The notes below the pieces were generated by a model. That model was not told the DNA's origin. It made no database searches and saw nothing but the letters and a program-made list of their open reading frames with translations. A DNA stretch of 64,000 nucleotides, taken from assembly GCA_965662045.1 (NCBI GenBank), contig CBFIGE010000004.1, positions 98,237-162,236 of the forward strand, written 5' to 3'. Below, piece by piece: positions 8,883-17,677 of this stretch. This DNA is from UBA3478 sp965662045 (GTDB lineage Bacteria > Bacteroidota > Bacteroidia > Flavobacteriales > Flavobacteriaceae). How positions within the stretch are numbered: the first letter of the stretch is position 1; every line of letters starts with the position of its first letter. Position numbers and translations under genes: made by a program.

Positions 8883-10172
8883 ATGAAAAGAAGAACTTTC
8901 ATTAAAAAAACAGCGGCTTCAGCTTCTGTATTCAGTATTGTGCCAAGTCATGTTCTGGGCTTTTCAGGCACTAGCCCTAATGATAAAATTCAATTGGGTT
9001 TTATCGGTCTAGGGAAACAGGGTCAAGGATTAATGCGCAACTTTTTAAATTATGATCAGGCAGTGGTCATGGCGGCAAGTGATGTCGATTCAGAAAAGCT
9101 CACTTTTTTTGAAGACATGATGAAGAAAGAGCTAAGCAAGGGCGAAAAGCCCCTTCACAACCTAATGAATTTTACTTCTTATAGAGCGCTATTAGAGCGA
9201 AAAGATATAGACGCGGTAGTGATTGCCACACCAGACCATTGGCACGCACAAATGGCGGTGGATGCGGCAAAAATGGGTAAGGATATTTACTGTGAAAAAC
9301 CACTCTCGTCATCTGTTGCTGAAGGAAGAGCAATGGTCGATGCTACTCGAAAATACAAGCGTGTTTTTCAAACAGGTAGTATGCAGCGTTCTTGGGATCG
9401 ATTTAGACATGCGGTGGAACTGATTCGAAACGGATATATCGGTGATATCATAGAGGTTAAGGTGGCCATCGGTGAGCCCTATAAATTTTGCGATTTACCT
9501 TCTCAGCCTATCCCAGAGAATATTGATTGGAATGCTTGGATTGGCCCTGCATCTTATAGAGGGTATCACCGAGATTTGGCGTGCCCTTTAGACGATAAGC
9601 GCTGGGGACAATGGAGAGATTACAAGCCTTTTGGCGGGGGAATGGTTACCGATTGGGGCGCTCATATGTTCGATATTGTACAATGGGCATTAGATATGGA
9701 TCACTCTGGACCGATTCTCTTTGAACCACCAAAAGAACGTTCAGACTTTGGACTTACTTATACCTACGAGAATGGCATCAAAGTAGAGCATACCAAATGG
9801 GGTGAGGGAAATAATGAAATTCGCTTTATTGGAACAGAAGGGCGACTTGAAGTCAGCCGTAGTTATCTCAAGACATTTCCTAATGAAGACTTAGCGACAA
9901 CACCACTTAAGCGAAGAGATAAGAATCGCGTTTACAAAAGTGAGAACCACCTTGTCGATTGGTTAAATGCGATAAGAGAGCGTTCGATGCCGATTTGTGA
10001 TGTAGAAATTGGTCACCGAACCGCATCCATATGCAACATAGCCAATATTGCTTACGATCTTCAACGCCCTTTAAAATGGGATCCAATAAGCGAAGCTTTT
10101 GAAAATGACAGAAGCGCTTCTATGTTATTGGATCGCACTTATCGCGGGCAGTGGAACTACAAGGATTTTTAA
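8883..10172 (+). CDS. Tat-exported Gfo/Idh/MocA family oxidoreductase
   Basis: A 429-residue NAD(P)-dependent sugar oxidoreductase. The N-terminus KRRTFIKKTA followed by a hydrophobic stretch is a twin-arginine signal, so the folded, cofactor-loaded protein is exported. The Rossmann motif GFIGLGKQGQG is at about 40-50, and the CEKPLS motif at about 138-143 holds the Lys that is usual in this family. A C-terminal beta-sheet domain contains GGGMVTDWGAHMFDI. Tat-exported members are frequent in Bacteroidota glycan regions, where they are thought to act on sugars or glycosides in the periplasm. It overlaps the convergent fucosidase by 4 bases. The substrate is not deducible. Confidence 0.88.
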   Translation: MKRRTFIKKTAASASVFSIVPSHVLGFSGTSPNDKIQLGFIGLGKQGQGLMRNFLNYDQAVVMAASDVDSEKLTFFEDMMKKELSKGEKPLHNLMNFTSYRALLERKDIDAVVIATPDHWHAQMAVDAAKMGKDIYCEKPLSSSVAEGRAMVDATRKYKRVFQTGSMQRSWDRFRHAVELIRNGYIGDIIEVKVAIGEPYKFCDLPSQPIPENIDWNAWIGPASYRGYHRDLACPLDDKRWGQWRDYKPFGGGMVTDWGAHMFDIVQWALDMDHSGPILFEPPKERSDFGLTYTYENGIKVEHTKWGEGNNEIRFIGTEGRLEVSRSYLKTFPNEDLATTPLKRRDKNRVYKSENHLVDWLNAIRERSMPICDVEIGHRTASICNIANIAYDLQRPLKWDPISEAFENDRSASMLLDRTYRGQWNYKDF

Positions 10173-11479
10173 TTCTGCTCAACGGCGCCGTTGTGTTCTC
10201 GATACAACTCAATTTCATCATCGAGTAGTACGGCAATAACGGTGTAATAGGGGTCTATACTTTTTTTGGGAACTTCGATATAGGTTAGCCCCGGATATTT
10301 ATTCCAATAGACCGTGCAAATGGTTTGTTGGTTTAAAATAGCCCCTTGACCTACCACATAGGCCCTGTTGATCTTATTGCTGATTCCTTTTAAAATAATA
10401 TTCCCGTCTTTTGGAATATCTCTGAGATAGAGATAGAGGGTTTTGCGGTCTTTACTCAAGGTTGTTGGCCCATAGAAGTGTTCGTAAGGAATTCCTCTTT
10501 GGGTGGGATAAACGGCACTCTGATGTTTTTTAATCCAGCGACCTAATTCATTGAGTACGTTTTTTTGTGCATCGGGGATGCTACCGTCAGCCTTGGGGCC
10601 AATATTCAAGAGTAGGTTTCCTCCCTTGCTGAGGGTGTCTACAAAAAGATCAATAACCTGCATAGGTGATTTATAATTATTGTCATTGGGTTGATACCCC
10701 CAAGAATCGTTAATGCTGACACAAAGCTCCCAATGTTTTGAGCGAGGAGCCATCACTGGTATTCCAATTTCTGGAGTCTCGTAGTCTCCTTTACCATTTA
10801 GCCTAGAATTGAAAATGCTGTTTTTGTTTTGGGCGATCAGTTTGGTTTTGATTTCGTCTACCCTCCATTCTTGAGATGAATGCTCCCAATCGCCATCAAA
10901 CCACCATAAATCAGGAGTATAATTTTGGCTGAGTTCGTCCAGCTGCGCGTTCATATAATTCAAATACCTATTCCAACGCAAAGAGTCAGTTGCGATTTGA
11001 TAACGTATAGTATTATTGGTGTGATGGGTATAGTCTTCATAAGACCAGTCCGGAAGCGAAAAATACATGCCAAGCTTTAAATCGCTTTTACGAACGGCTT
11101 TCACAAAGGGTGTTAATACATCTTTCTGTGCCTTAGCTGATGAAAAGGCATTTAAGTTTCCGTGTTTCGAATTCCAAAGGGCAAAACCATCGTGGTGTTT
11201 TGAGGTGATTACAGTGTATTTAGCACCGCTGTTTGAAATTAGTTTTACCCAATCCTTGGCTTGGTACTTTTCAGCAGTGAAACCACCCAGTTGTTTCATA
11301 TAATCTTCATGCGAGAGGTATCCGTTGTAAAAAGACCAAGATTCACTAATCCCATCGACGGCATAAATTCCCCAATGTATAAAGATGCCAAGTTTGGCCT
11401 CTTCAAACCAGCTCATTTTATCTTGAGCATTTGAAAAACTAAAGAGAACAAGAAGCGCTAGGGTAAAAGTTTTTTTCAT
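10169..11479 (-). CDS. Alpha-L-fucosidase, GH29
   Basis: A 436-residue exported enzyme. I place the start at 11479, where MKKTFTLALLVLFSFSNAQ gives a clean Sec signal; a longer frame to 11518 adds 13 residues without function. The catalytic domain opens with KLGIFIHWGIYAV, typical for GH29, and the nucleophile is expected at Asp195 in LWWFDGDW. The segment GGNLLLNIGPKADGSIP near residue 300 is another family signature. It should release alpha-linked fucose from glycans outside the cytoplasm. With the rhamnosidase, sulfatases and GH30 it points to a deoxysugar-containing, possibly sulfated glycan. Confidence 0.92.
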   Translation of the reverse strand: MKKTFTLALLVLFSFSNAQDKMSWFEEAKLGIFIHWGIYAVDGISESWSFYNGYLSHEDYMKQLGGFTAEKYQAKDWVKLISNSGAKYTVITSKHHDGFALWNSKHGNLNAFSSAKAQKDVLTPFVKAVRKSDLKLGMYFSLPDWSYEDYTHHTNNTIRYQIATDSLRWNRYLNYMNAQLDELSQNYTPDLWWFDGDWEHSSQEWRVDEIKTKLIAQNKNSIFNSRLNGKGDYETPEIGIPVMAPRSKHWELCVSINDSWGYQPNDNNYKSPMQVIDLFVDTLSKGGNLLLNIGPKADGSIPDAQKNVLNELGRWIKKHQSAVYPTQRGIPYEHFYGPTTLSKDRKTLYLYLRDIPKDGNIILKGISNKINRAYVVGQGAILNQQTICTVYWNKYPGLTYIEVPKKSIDPYYTVIAVLLDDEIELYREHNGAVEQN

Positions 11480-11571
11480 TGAACGGTTAATAAGTAGCTT
11501 AAAAGGTATAAAATTCAAAGGAGATACTAAGTTTACTCAAGAGAAGAGAAATGTTTACTAACTTCATTTTA

Positions 11572-11579
11572 AATCTTTG
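11572..11579 (+). promoter_or_regulatory. Possible -7 box of the nitrilase gene
   Basis: AATCTTTG matches seven of eight positions of the Bacteroidota -7 element TAnnTTTG and ends 5 bases before the ATG at 11585. If used, the mRNA would start at or next to the start codon. The -33 element is weak (a TTTA upstream), so the call is tentative. Confidence 0.35.
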
Positions 11580-11584
11580 GAGAA

Positions 11585-12535
11585 ATGAGTGAACTCAAGA
11601 TTGCAATAGCGCAGTTGGCACCGGTTTGGTTGAATAAGAACCGGACAATTGAAAAAGCAGAGCAGGCGATACGCGATGCCGCAAAAGAAAAAGCAGATTT
11701 GATTGTGTTTGGCGAAGGCTTTCTTCCTGGCTATCCCTTTTGGTTAGCACTTAGCGATGGGGCAAAATGGGAGTTGCAAATCAATAAATCACTCCATGCT
11801 CACTATGCTATGAACGCTATTCAAATCGAAAGTGGAGACCTCGAGGGCATTTGTCTTTTGGCTAAAGAGCTTGAAATTGCTGTGTATTTAGGCATCATTG
11901 AACGAGCTGCTGATAGAGGAGGGCACAGTCTTTACTGTTCCTTGGTTTACATTGATCAAATAGGAGAAATCCAATCCGTCCATAGAAAATTGCAACCCAC
12001 CTATGATGAGCGATTGACTTGGGCTCCAGGTGACGGAAACGGATTACGGGTTCACGATTTAAATGGCTTTACTCTAGGCGGACTTAATTGCTGGGAAAAT
12101 TGGATGCCGCTTCCCAGGGCAGCACTTTATGCACAGGGAGAAAATCTCCATATAGCAGTATGGCCAGGGGGACTTCATAACACTAAAGACATTACGCGTT
12201 TTATCGCTAGAGAGTCGAGGTCTTATGTTGTTTCTGCATCAAGCTTAATGCGGAAAGAAGACTTTCCCAGAGACACCCCTTATTACGACGACTTGATGGA
12301 GAAGGCTCCTGCTATTTTAGCGGATGGAGGCTCTGCAATTGCTGGTCCAAACGGAGAATGGTTGGTTGAACCTATAGTTGACAAAGAAGGATTAATTTAT
12401 AGCGAAATTGAATTGAAGAGGGTCTTTGAAGAACGTCAAAACTTTGATCCGGTTGGGCATTATTCGAGACCAGATGTGACAAAACTTATCTTGAATACTG
12501 AAAGACAAAACACATTAAATATCAAAAACCAATAA
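11585..12535 (+). CDS. Nitrilase (branch 1 of the carbon-nitrogen hydrolase family)
   Basis: A 316-residue cytosolic hydrolase with the complete Glu-Lys-Cys triad: Glu44 in VFGEGFLPGYPFW, Lys135 in HRKLQPTYDERLTW and Cys169 in GGLNCWENWMP. The PGYPFW and NCWENWMPL contexts are those of true nitrilases, which convert nitriles to carboxylic acids and ammonia, rather than of omega-amidases or ureidopropionases. No signal peptide is present. A lipoprotein RidA begins 12 bases after its stop, so the two are probably one operon. The physiological nitrile is unknown; an aliphatic or arylaliphatic nitrile is only a guess. Confidence 0.88.
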   Translation: MSELKIAIAQLAPVWLNKNRTIEKAEQAIRDAAKEKADLIVFGEGFLPGYPFWLALSDGAKWELQINKSLHAHYAMNAIQIESGDLEGICLLAKELEIAVYLGIIERAADRGGHSLYCSLVYIDQIGEIQSVHRKLQPTYDERLTWAPGDGNGLRVHDLNGFTLGGLNCWENWMPLPRAALYAQGENLHIAVWPGGLHNTKDITRFIARESRSYVVSASSLMRKEDFPRDTPYYDDLMEKAPAILADGGSAIAGPNGEWLVEPIVDKEGLIYSEIELKRVFEERQNFDPVGHYSRPDVTKLILNTERQNTLNIKNQ

Positions 12536-12547
12536 ATTAAAACACGT

Positions 12548-13096
12548 ATGAGAAATTTTATGTTGGCAGGACTCCTTATACTGAGTTCATGCATGAGCAA
12601 AGAAACAGAAGCGGTTACTGTTGAAAAAACTGAAACCCCTGAAATGCGATTAGCAGCTATGGGTATTGATTTGCCGAAGCCATCCGCACCTGTGGCTAAT
12701 TATGTCAGTGTGGTTCAAACGGGCAATTTGTTGTTTTTGTCTGGAACCGGACCAAAACAAAGTGATGGCACATACATTCAAGGTAAGGTAGGAGAAGATC
12801 TAAGCTTAGAAGAGGGGTATCAGGCCGCTCGCCTTACAGGAATTAACCATCTGGCACTTTTAAAAAATGAATTAGGCGACTTAAGTCGAGTAAAGCGAAT
12901 TGTCAAGGTTTTGGGAATGGTAAATTGCACCCCAGAATTTCAAGATCAGCCCAAGGTCATCAACGGATTTTCTGATTTGATGGTTGAGGTTTTTCAAGAA
13001 AAAGGTAAGCATGCAAGATCAGCCGTTGGCATGAATTCTCTGCCGATTGGTATTGCCGTTGAAGTTGAAATGATTGTCGAAATCGCTCCTGAATAA
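12548..13096 (+). CDS. RidA/YjgF-family lipoprotein
   Basis: A 182-residue RidA-type protein of the YjgF/YER057c/UK114 superfamily. RidA enzymes hydrolyse reactive enamine/imine intermediates released by PLP enzymes. Here the N-terminus MRNFMLAGLLILSSC is a lipoprotein signal with Cys15, so the protein should be in the periplasm or outer membrane, unlike classical cytosolic RidA. The RidA domain runs from about 35 to 180 and keeps the Arg of the KHARSAVGM motif, which binds substrate carboxylate in the family. It lies directly behind the nitrilase and is a paralogue of the cytosolic protein at 15570-16046. Its periplasmic role is unknown. Confidence 0.82.
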   Translation: MRNFMLAGLLILSSCMSKETEAVTVEKTETPEMRLAAMGIDLPKPSAPVANYVSVVQTGNLLFLSGTGPKQSDGTYIQGKVGEDLSLEEGYQAARLTGINHLALLKNELGDLSRVKRIVKVLGMVNCTPEFQDQPKVINGFSDLMVEVFQEKGKHARSAVGMNSLPIGIAVEVEMIVEIAPE

Positions 13097-13101
13097 AAAG
13101 A

Positions 13102-13338
13102 CTATTCCGTTCTGCTTCCATTTTGCATGGGTGTAGTATCTGGCATCAGCTTATTCAATATAGTGTATACTGGACAGAACTTTGTGATCGGGCTAAGAAT
13201 TTGAAGCACTGCGGTGGCTACAGCAACATAAATAAAATTATAGCCAAATTCATTGGCTAAGGCTACAGAGCCGAGGTAAATTAAACCTAAAATACCGTCG
13301 TGCACTCTTATTTTAACGATGTCTCTTGGGTTTCTCAT
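13102..13338 (-). CDS. DUF2892 small membrane protein
   Basis: A 78-residue protein with two hydrophobic segments (about residues 14-31 and 34-50) followed by the KFCPVYTIL motif, which resembles the DUF2892 family (the membrane part of YgaP-type rhodaneses). Here there is no rhodanese domain. The conserved Cys is retained. The function is unknown; related proteins are sometimes linked to sulfur or thiol chemistry. It lies 62 bases downstream of the M19 dipeptidase on the same strand, so it may be the last gene of that operon, and its end lies 5 bases from the convergent lipoprotein RidA. Confidence 0.7.
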   Translation of the reverse strand: MRNPRDIVKIRVHDGILGLIYLGSVALANEFGYNFIYVAVATAVLQILSPITKFCPVYTILNKLMPDTTPMQNGSRTE

Positions 13339-13400
13339 GTTTTTTGTTCACTAGGTTATCATTTTAAAGGTAACAGAATGAACTTGTTAAACAAAAAAGT

Positions 13401-14465
13401 TTAGGGCAAATGCGTACTTAAAAAATTAAGTGCGTTTTTGTAAAGAATATTATCAATGTCTGAAGGGCTATATCCTTTTTGGCCTAGAAGACCGTCTAGT
13501 TTTTGCAAATCGGCAATCGTTTCTAAATCATGGGGGCATTGTTCTTTTCCAAAACCACCGTCTAAATCAGAGCCAATCATCAGATGTTCACTGCTGCCTG
13601 TCAATTGACAGACGTGGTCGATATGGGCTATGATGGTTTCTATTTTAAGTCCTGAGGCTTTAGGGGTTGTTATACCTCGCTCCCAATCAGGAATCATCAT
13701 CCAAGCATCGAAGGCCATACCTATAATACCTTTTCTAGCGATGATAGCTTTGATTTGCTCATCGCTGAATTGTCGGTGATCGGGAACAAGCGTTCTGCAG
13801 TTTGAATGACTTGCCCAAAGGGGTCCAGCATAATAGTCTAAGGTCTCCCAAAAACTTTCATCACATAGGTGCGTGAGGTCTAAGATGAGGCCTAGTTCTT
13901 CTACTTTTTTTACCAAATCTTTGCCTTTTTGTCCAATTCCTCCCTCTGCATCTGTGCCATGCGCATAGGTTCCAGGTCCGTAGTGCGCAGCTCCTATAGC
14001 ACGTAAACCTTCTTCGTACATCAGTTCTAGATGCTCTAAGCTTACAATGGAATCTGCGCCCTCGAGACTGAGTATATAGCCCAATGGCATTTCTTTTTCT
14101 TGTTGCCAGTTTGCAAATTGCTGCTCTAATGTTGCAGCTGATTTAAGCTGAACTAGGGAACCGTCTTTTTCCATTGCCCTGTACCAAGCGAGTTGGGCCT
14201 GAGTTTGAGCCCAGGCTTGTTCGGGAGAGTTCCATCCCGGAAGGGGATTGTTTGGCTTAACATAGCGAGCAATTAAAGTTGCAACACAAATCCCGATGTT
14301 TCCTTTTCTCATTGCTGGAAATGAAACTGTATTTTTTTCACGATCTGGAAAATCGTTTAGTCCGGCTTCGCTTTGACGGATGTATGAAACTTCGTGTCTC
14401 AGGTCACGATTCCATTCCATTGCATTCATAGAAAGATCTAGATGGGCGTCAATAATAAATTTCAT
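13401..14465 (-). CDS. Membrane dipeptidase family, peptidase M19
   Basis: A 354-residue zinc metallopeptidase of the renal dipeptidase family. The ligands are visible: His8 and Asp10 in DAHLDL, Glu in LSLEGAD at about residue 132, His in LDLTHLCDESF and in ASHSNCR, and Asp in IGSDLDGGFG. There is no signal peptide, so it acts in the cytoplasm, like many bacterial members. M19 enzymes hydrolyse dipeptides and tolerate a C-terminal D-residue. The start ATG overlaps the stop of the upstream D-threonine-aldolase-like gene by 4 bases (ATGA), which indicates translational coupling and a joint role in D-amino-acid or dipeptide breakdown. Confidence 0.88.
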   Translation of the reverse strand: MKFIIDAHLDLSMNAMEWNRDLRHEVSYIRQSEAGLNDFPDREKNTVSFPAMRKGNIGICVATLIARYVKPNNPLPGWNSPEQAWAQTQAQLAWYRAMEKDGSLVQLKSAATLEQQFANWQQEKEMPLGYILSLEGADSIVSLEHLELMYEEGLRAIGAAHYGPGTYAHGTDAEGGIGQKGKDLVKKVEELGLILDLTHLCDESFWETLDYYAGPLWASHSNCRTLVPDHRQFSDEQIKAIIARKGIIGMAFDAWMMIPDWERGITTPKASGLKIETIIAHIDHVCQLTGSSEHLMIGSDLDGGFGKEQCPHDLETIADLQKLDGLLGQKGYSPSDIDNILYKNALNFLSTHLP

Positions 14466-15568
14466 AAAGGAGGGTGAATTAAATAATCTCTTGCCTCAAT
14501 CGGCCAGACTTCTTTGGCTTCATGTTCGCGACAAACATAGGCTGCATTGTATTTGGCAACGGTTGGACAGATGTGAACGGGAACGGCATAAAACAAATCG
14601 CCCACTTTACAATCTACGGGAGATGCTATTTTTAGGATGAGGTGTTCTTCACTTTGCCCAATGTGCTGAGCATTTTCAAATCCAATGATTGAAGCCCTCG
14701 GCATAGGCATTTCAGAGGCAAGTGCCTTATGTCCTAAGTCAAAACAATAAATGGATGGTGCGGGCTTGCTGATTAAACGAGTCAAAATGAGGGCAGCCTG
14801 TTTAAAAGGAGATTCAGCCCATATCTTTTGATACCCCAAATCCCATAACAATGTGGTTCCCGGACTCAAATAATTATCCTTTCTTAAACCGTGCGGTAAA
14901 AAACTTGGCGAGCCTCCAGTAATGAGTTTGATTGCCTGCTTTTCTTTACTTTTTATTTGAGCAATCAGGGCTTCAACAGTTTTAAAGTGGTCTTGACAGT
15001 TTGCAATGCGCTGATTTAAATCGTGGTCACGGATGTGCCCGTCGTAGACATGAATCCCAGCAAAACACAAGCTAGGAGAAGATTTGATTTTCGAGTATAA
15101 TTCAAATGCTTTTTCAGGAACTATTCCACTTCTGTTCATGCCGTTGTTGATGTCAATCCAAAGAGGTAATTGCAGCTGATATTCATTTGCCACTTGTTCA
15201 AAAAGAGCGAGACTGTCTGAATTATCACAGAGGGTTGAAAATTCGGTTGATGAAAACTTTTGTTGAGCGCTTAAAAGTGTTTTTACTTTTTCTGCACTGG
15301 GCTGATGTGCTAAGAGAATTTTATCTACACCTTCTCTGGCGAGCATTAGCATTTCTGAGGTTGTGGCACACTTGAATTTAGTGATGCCCTGCTTTTTTTG
15401 AAGGGCGACTATCGCACTCATTTTATGCGTTTTTACATGAGGCCAAAGTCTGTCTGCACTTCCAGCTATTTTGAGCATTTCTTGAATGTTGTGCTCAACA
15501 CGTTCTGGATAAACCACAAGAGCTGGGCTAGAGAGCTCCTCACTATGTTTAATTTGATGCCACTCCAT
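14462..15568 (-). CDS. PLP-dependent D-threonine aldolase / D-serine dehydratase-like enzyme
   Basis: A 368-residue fold-type III PLP enzyme. The N-terminal alanine-racemase-like barrel has the PLP Lys in WPHVKTHK. The C-terminal domain has the HxC zinc motif VHICPTV, the arrangement used by D-serine dehydratase and D-threonine aldolase. It should cleave or deaminate D-beta-hydroxy amino acids. I use the ATG at 15568, which follows the RidA stop after a single base; an ATG at 15586 would overlap RidA. It ends in a 4-base overlap with the M19 dipeptidase. Enamines released by such a dehydratase are classical RidA substrates, which makes the operon logical. Confidence 0.85.
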   Translation of the reverse strand: MEWHQIKHSEELSSPALVVYPERVEHNIQEMLKIAGSADRLWPHVKTHKMSAIVALQKKQGITKFKCATTSEMLMLAREGVDKILLAHQPSAEKVKTLLSAQQKFSSTEFSTLCDNSDSLALFEQVANEYQLQLPLWIDINNGMNRSGIVPEKAFELYSKIKSSPSLCFAGIHVYDGHIRDHDLNQRIANCQDHFKTVEALIAQIKSKEKQAIKLITGGSPSFLPHGLRKDNYLSPGTTLLWDLGYQKIWAESPFKQAALILTRLISKPAPSIYCFDLGHKALASEMPMPRASIIGFENAQHIGQSEEHLILKIASPVDCKVGDLFYAVPVHICPTVAKYNAAYVCREHEAKEVWPIEARDYLIHPPL

Positions 15569-15569
15569 A

Positions 15570-16046
15570 TTAGTGCTCAATTTCAAAAATGGCTTCCACT
15601 TCTGCTGTGATATTCTGAGGGAGCATCATGCCAACAGCACTTCGGGCGCCTATTCCACCTTCATTTCCAAAGACTTCTGCGAGCAATTCGCTAAAGCCAT
15701 TGACGGCGTAGGTGTGTTCATTGAAATCTGGGGTCGAATTGATCATACCAAGCACCTTAACAACCTTTTTTATACGAATACTTGGGTCTAAATAGGTCAC
15801 CAGGGTAGACAACATGGTAAGGCCTACTTGACGAGCGGCTTCTTTGGCTTCATCTTTATTTAGATCTAAACCAGCTTTTCCTTTGATGAGCTGAGAAGAA
15901 TTAAGAACCGGCCCATGGCCAGAGACGTATAAATGGTTGCCTGAAATGGCAAAGGGCTTATATACTCCAAGTGGTTTAGGCGCTGGAGGTAAACTGAGAC
16001 CTAAATTTTTTAGTCGACTGCTGAGTTCAATTGTATTCATGCCCAT
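15570..16046 (-). CDS. Cytosolic RidA/YjgF-family protein
   Basis: A 158-residue RidA-type protein without a signal peptide. It begins with an extra helical segment (MGMNTIELSSRLKNLGLSL) before the RidA core, as in the long YjgF-like subgroup. The core includes HLYVSGHGPV, the KVVKVLGMINSTPDF strand and the GARSAVGMM motif with the substrate-binding Arg. It is similar along its length to the lipoprotein RidA at 12548-13096 (KVLGM, NGFS, ARSAVGM in the same order). As first gene of the RidA, D-threonine-aldolase-like, M19 operon, it probably clears enamine or imine products of the PLP enzyme. Confidence 0.85.
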   Translation of the reverse strand: MGMNTIELSSRLKNLGLSLPPAPKPLGVYKPFAISGNHLYVSGHGPVLNSSQLIKGKAGLDLNKDEAKEAARQVGLTMLSTLVTYLDPSIRIKKVVKVLGMINSTPDFNEHTYAVNGFSELLAEVFGNEGGIGARSAVGMMLPQNITAEVEAIFEIEH

Positions 16047-16122
16047 GAGAAAAAGAGGTAAAGAGTTTAAAATGAATTCTTTAAATTAATGTTTTAAAAC
16101 AAAACAACTAATAGTCAATATA

Positions 16123-17622
16123 ATGAGAATCTTTCTATTTTTTTCGCTTTTACTGCTTTTCGCCTTTGGATGTCAACCCACTCTAAAAGATACTTCTCCA
16201 AACATTCTGGTAATTTATATGGATGATTTAGGATTTGGGGATGTGGGCTTTAACGGCGGAAAGGCGATAAGCACTCCGAACATGGACCGCTTGGCCAACG
16301 AGGGCTTGAATTTTGTCAATGCGTATTCGAGTTCGGCAACGTGTACGCCAAGTCGATATGCCTTACTCACAGGAGTCTACCCTTGGAGAGAAAAGCGTGC
16401 ACGAATTTTGCCGGGCACAGCGCCACTCATTATTGATACTGCTCAGGCGACCCTTCCGAGAATGCTGCAATCTAAAGGTTATTATACGGCTATAATTGGC
16501 AAATGGCATTTGGGTTTAGGTGATGGAGATGTGAATTGGAATGAGACCATATCACCAGGTCCAAATCAGTTGGGATTTGACTATTCATATATTTTAGCTG
16601 CTACACAGGATAGAGTTCCAACCGTCTATATCGAAGACGGCAATGTGGTTGGTCTCGAAGAAGACGATCCTATAGAAGTGGATTATAAAACGAACTTTGA
16701 AGGGGTGCCAACGGCTTTGACACATCCAGAACTTTTAGAAGTCATGTGGGATCACGGGCATAACAATAGTATTGTCAATGGTATTCCTAGAATTGGCTTT
16801 ATGAAAGGTGGAAAAAACGCTTTATGGAGCGATATCGATATGGCCGATGCTTTTTTAAATCAGGCTAAGACCTTTATCACAGCCCATTCAAAGGAGCCTT
16901 TTTTCTTGTTCTATCCCATGCAACAACCACATGTTCCAAGAACGCCTCACCCTAGGTTTGTGGGAGCTACAGACCTTGGCCCGAGAGGTGACGTGATTGT
17001 TGAAGCCGATTGGGTTGTAGGAGAATTACTAGCACAATTAGAAACCGAAGGTATTTTAGAAAACACTCTTGTCATATTCACAAGCGACAATGGGCCGGTT
17101 CTAAATGACGGATATGTAGACCAAGCTGTCGAGCGAAATGGTAATCACACACCATGGGGGCCACTAAGAGGAGGTAAATACAGTCTCTTTGAAGCGGGCA
17201 CCCACGTGCCATTTGTAGCCTATTGGAAAGGAAAAATCCAAACCGGAACATCAAGTTCACTTATTAGCCAACTCGATTTATTTTCTTCTTTGGCTGCAAT
17301 AGTCAAGAGCGAAGAACGCACTGTTGATAGTCACGATTTGCATCAAACCCTCTTGGGTCAATCACATGTAGGGCGAGAGGATTTAATTATCGAAGCCAGC
17401 GGTAGAACTGCACTGAGAACCGAAGACTGGGTGTATATTCCTCCTTACACGCGTCGTCGTGCGGTGAGTCGTTTTACCAACATTGAACTTGGAAACAGCG
17501 AGACTCCATTGTTGTACCATTTAAAAACAGATATAGGGCAGCAGCAGAACTTGGCAACAGATAGTCTAAACCAGTTGCAGTCAATGCAAAAGCAATACGA
17601 GACTATTTTGGGTGTCGAATAA
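16123..17622 (+). CDS. Sulfatase lipoprotein, family S1
   Basis: A 499-residue formylglycine-dependent sulfatase. The N-terminus ends in the lipobox FAFGC, so it is a membrane-anchored lipoprotein. The metal-binding start is NILVIYMDDLGFGD, and the nucleophile motif is CTPSR with Cys74, which must be oxidised to formylglycine. GKWHLG and the later TSDNGP motif complete the alkaline-phosphatase-type site. It removes sulfate esters from glycans or small molecules. No sulfatase-maturating enzyme gene is in the window. It is divergent from the RidA operon and lies 55 bases before the DUF5916 gene, with which it may be co-transcribed. Confidence 0.92.
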   Translation: MRIFLFFSLLLLFAFGCQPTLKDTSPNILVIYMDDLGFGDVGFNGGKAISTPNMDRLANEGLNFVNAYSSSATCTPSRYALLTGVYPWREKRARILPGTAPLIIDTAQATLPRMLQSKGYYTAIIGKWHLGLGDGDVNWNETISPGPNQLGFDYSYILAATQDRVPTVYIEDGNVVGLEEDDPIEVDYKTNFEGVPTALTHPELLEVMWDHGHNNSIVNGIPRIGFMKGGKNALWSDIDMADAFLNQAKTFITAHSKEPFFLFYPMQQPHVPRTPHPRFVGATDLGPRGDVIVEADWVVGELLAQLETEGILENTLVIFTSDNGPVLNDGYVDQAVERNGNHTPWGPLRGGKYSLFEAGTHVPFVAYWKGKIQTGTSSSLISQLDLFSSLAAIVKSEERTVDSHDLHQTLLGQSHVGREDLIIEASGRTALRTEDWVYIPPYTRRRAVSRFTNIELGNSETPLLYHLKTDIGQQQNLATDSLNQLQSMQKQYETILGVE

Positions 17623-17677
17623 ATTTTTGACAAAAAAAAATCTATCTTCACTACTACGACTAAATTAATCGCGAAAC

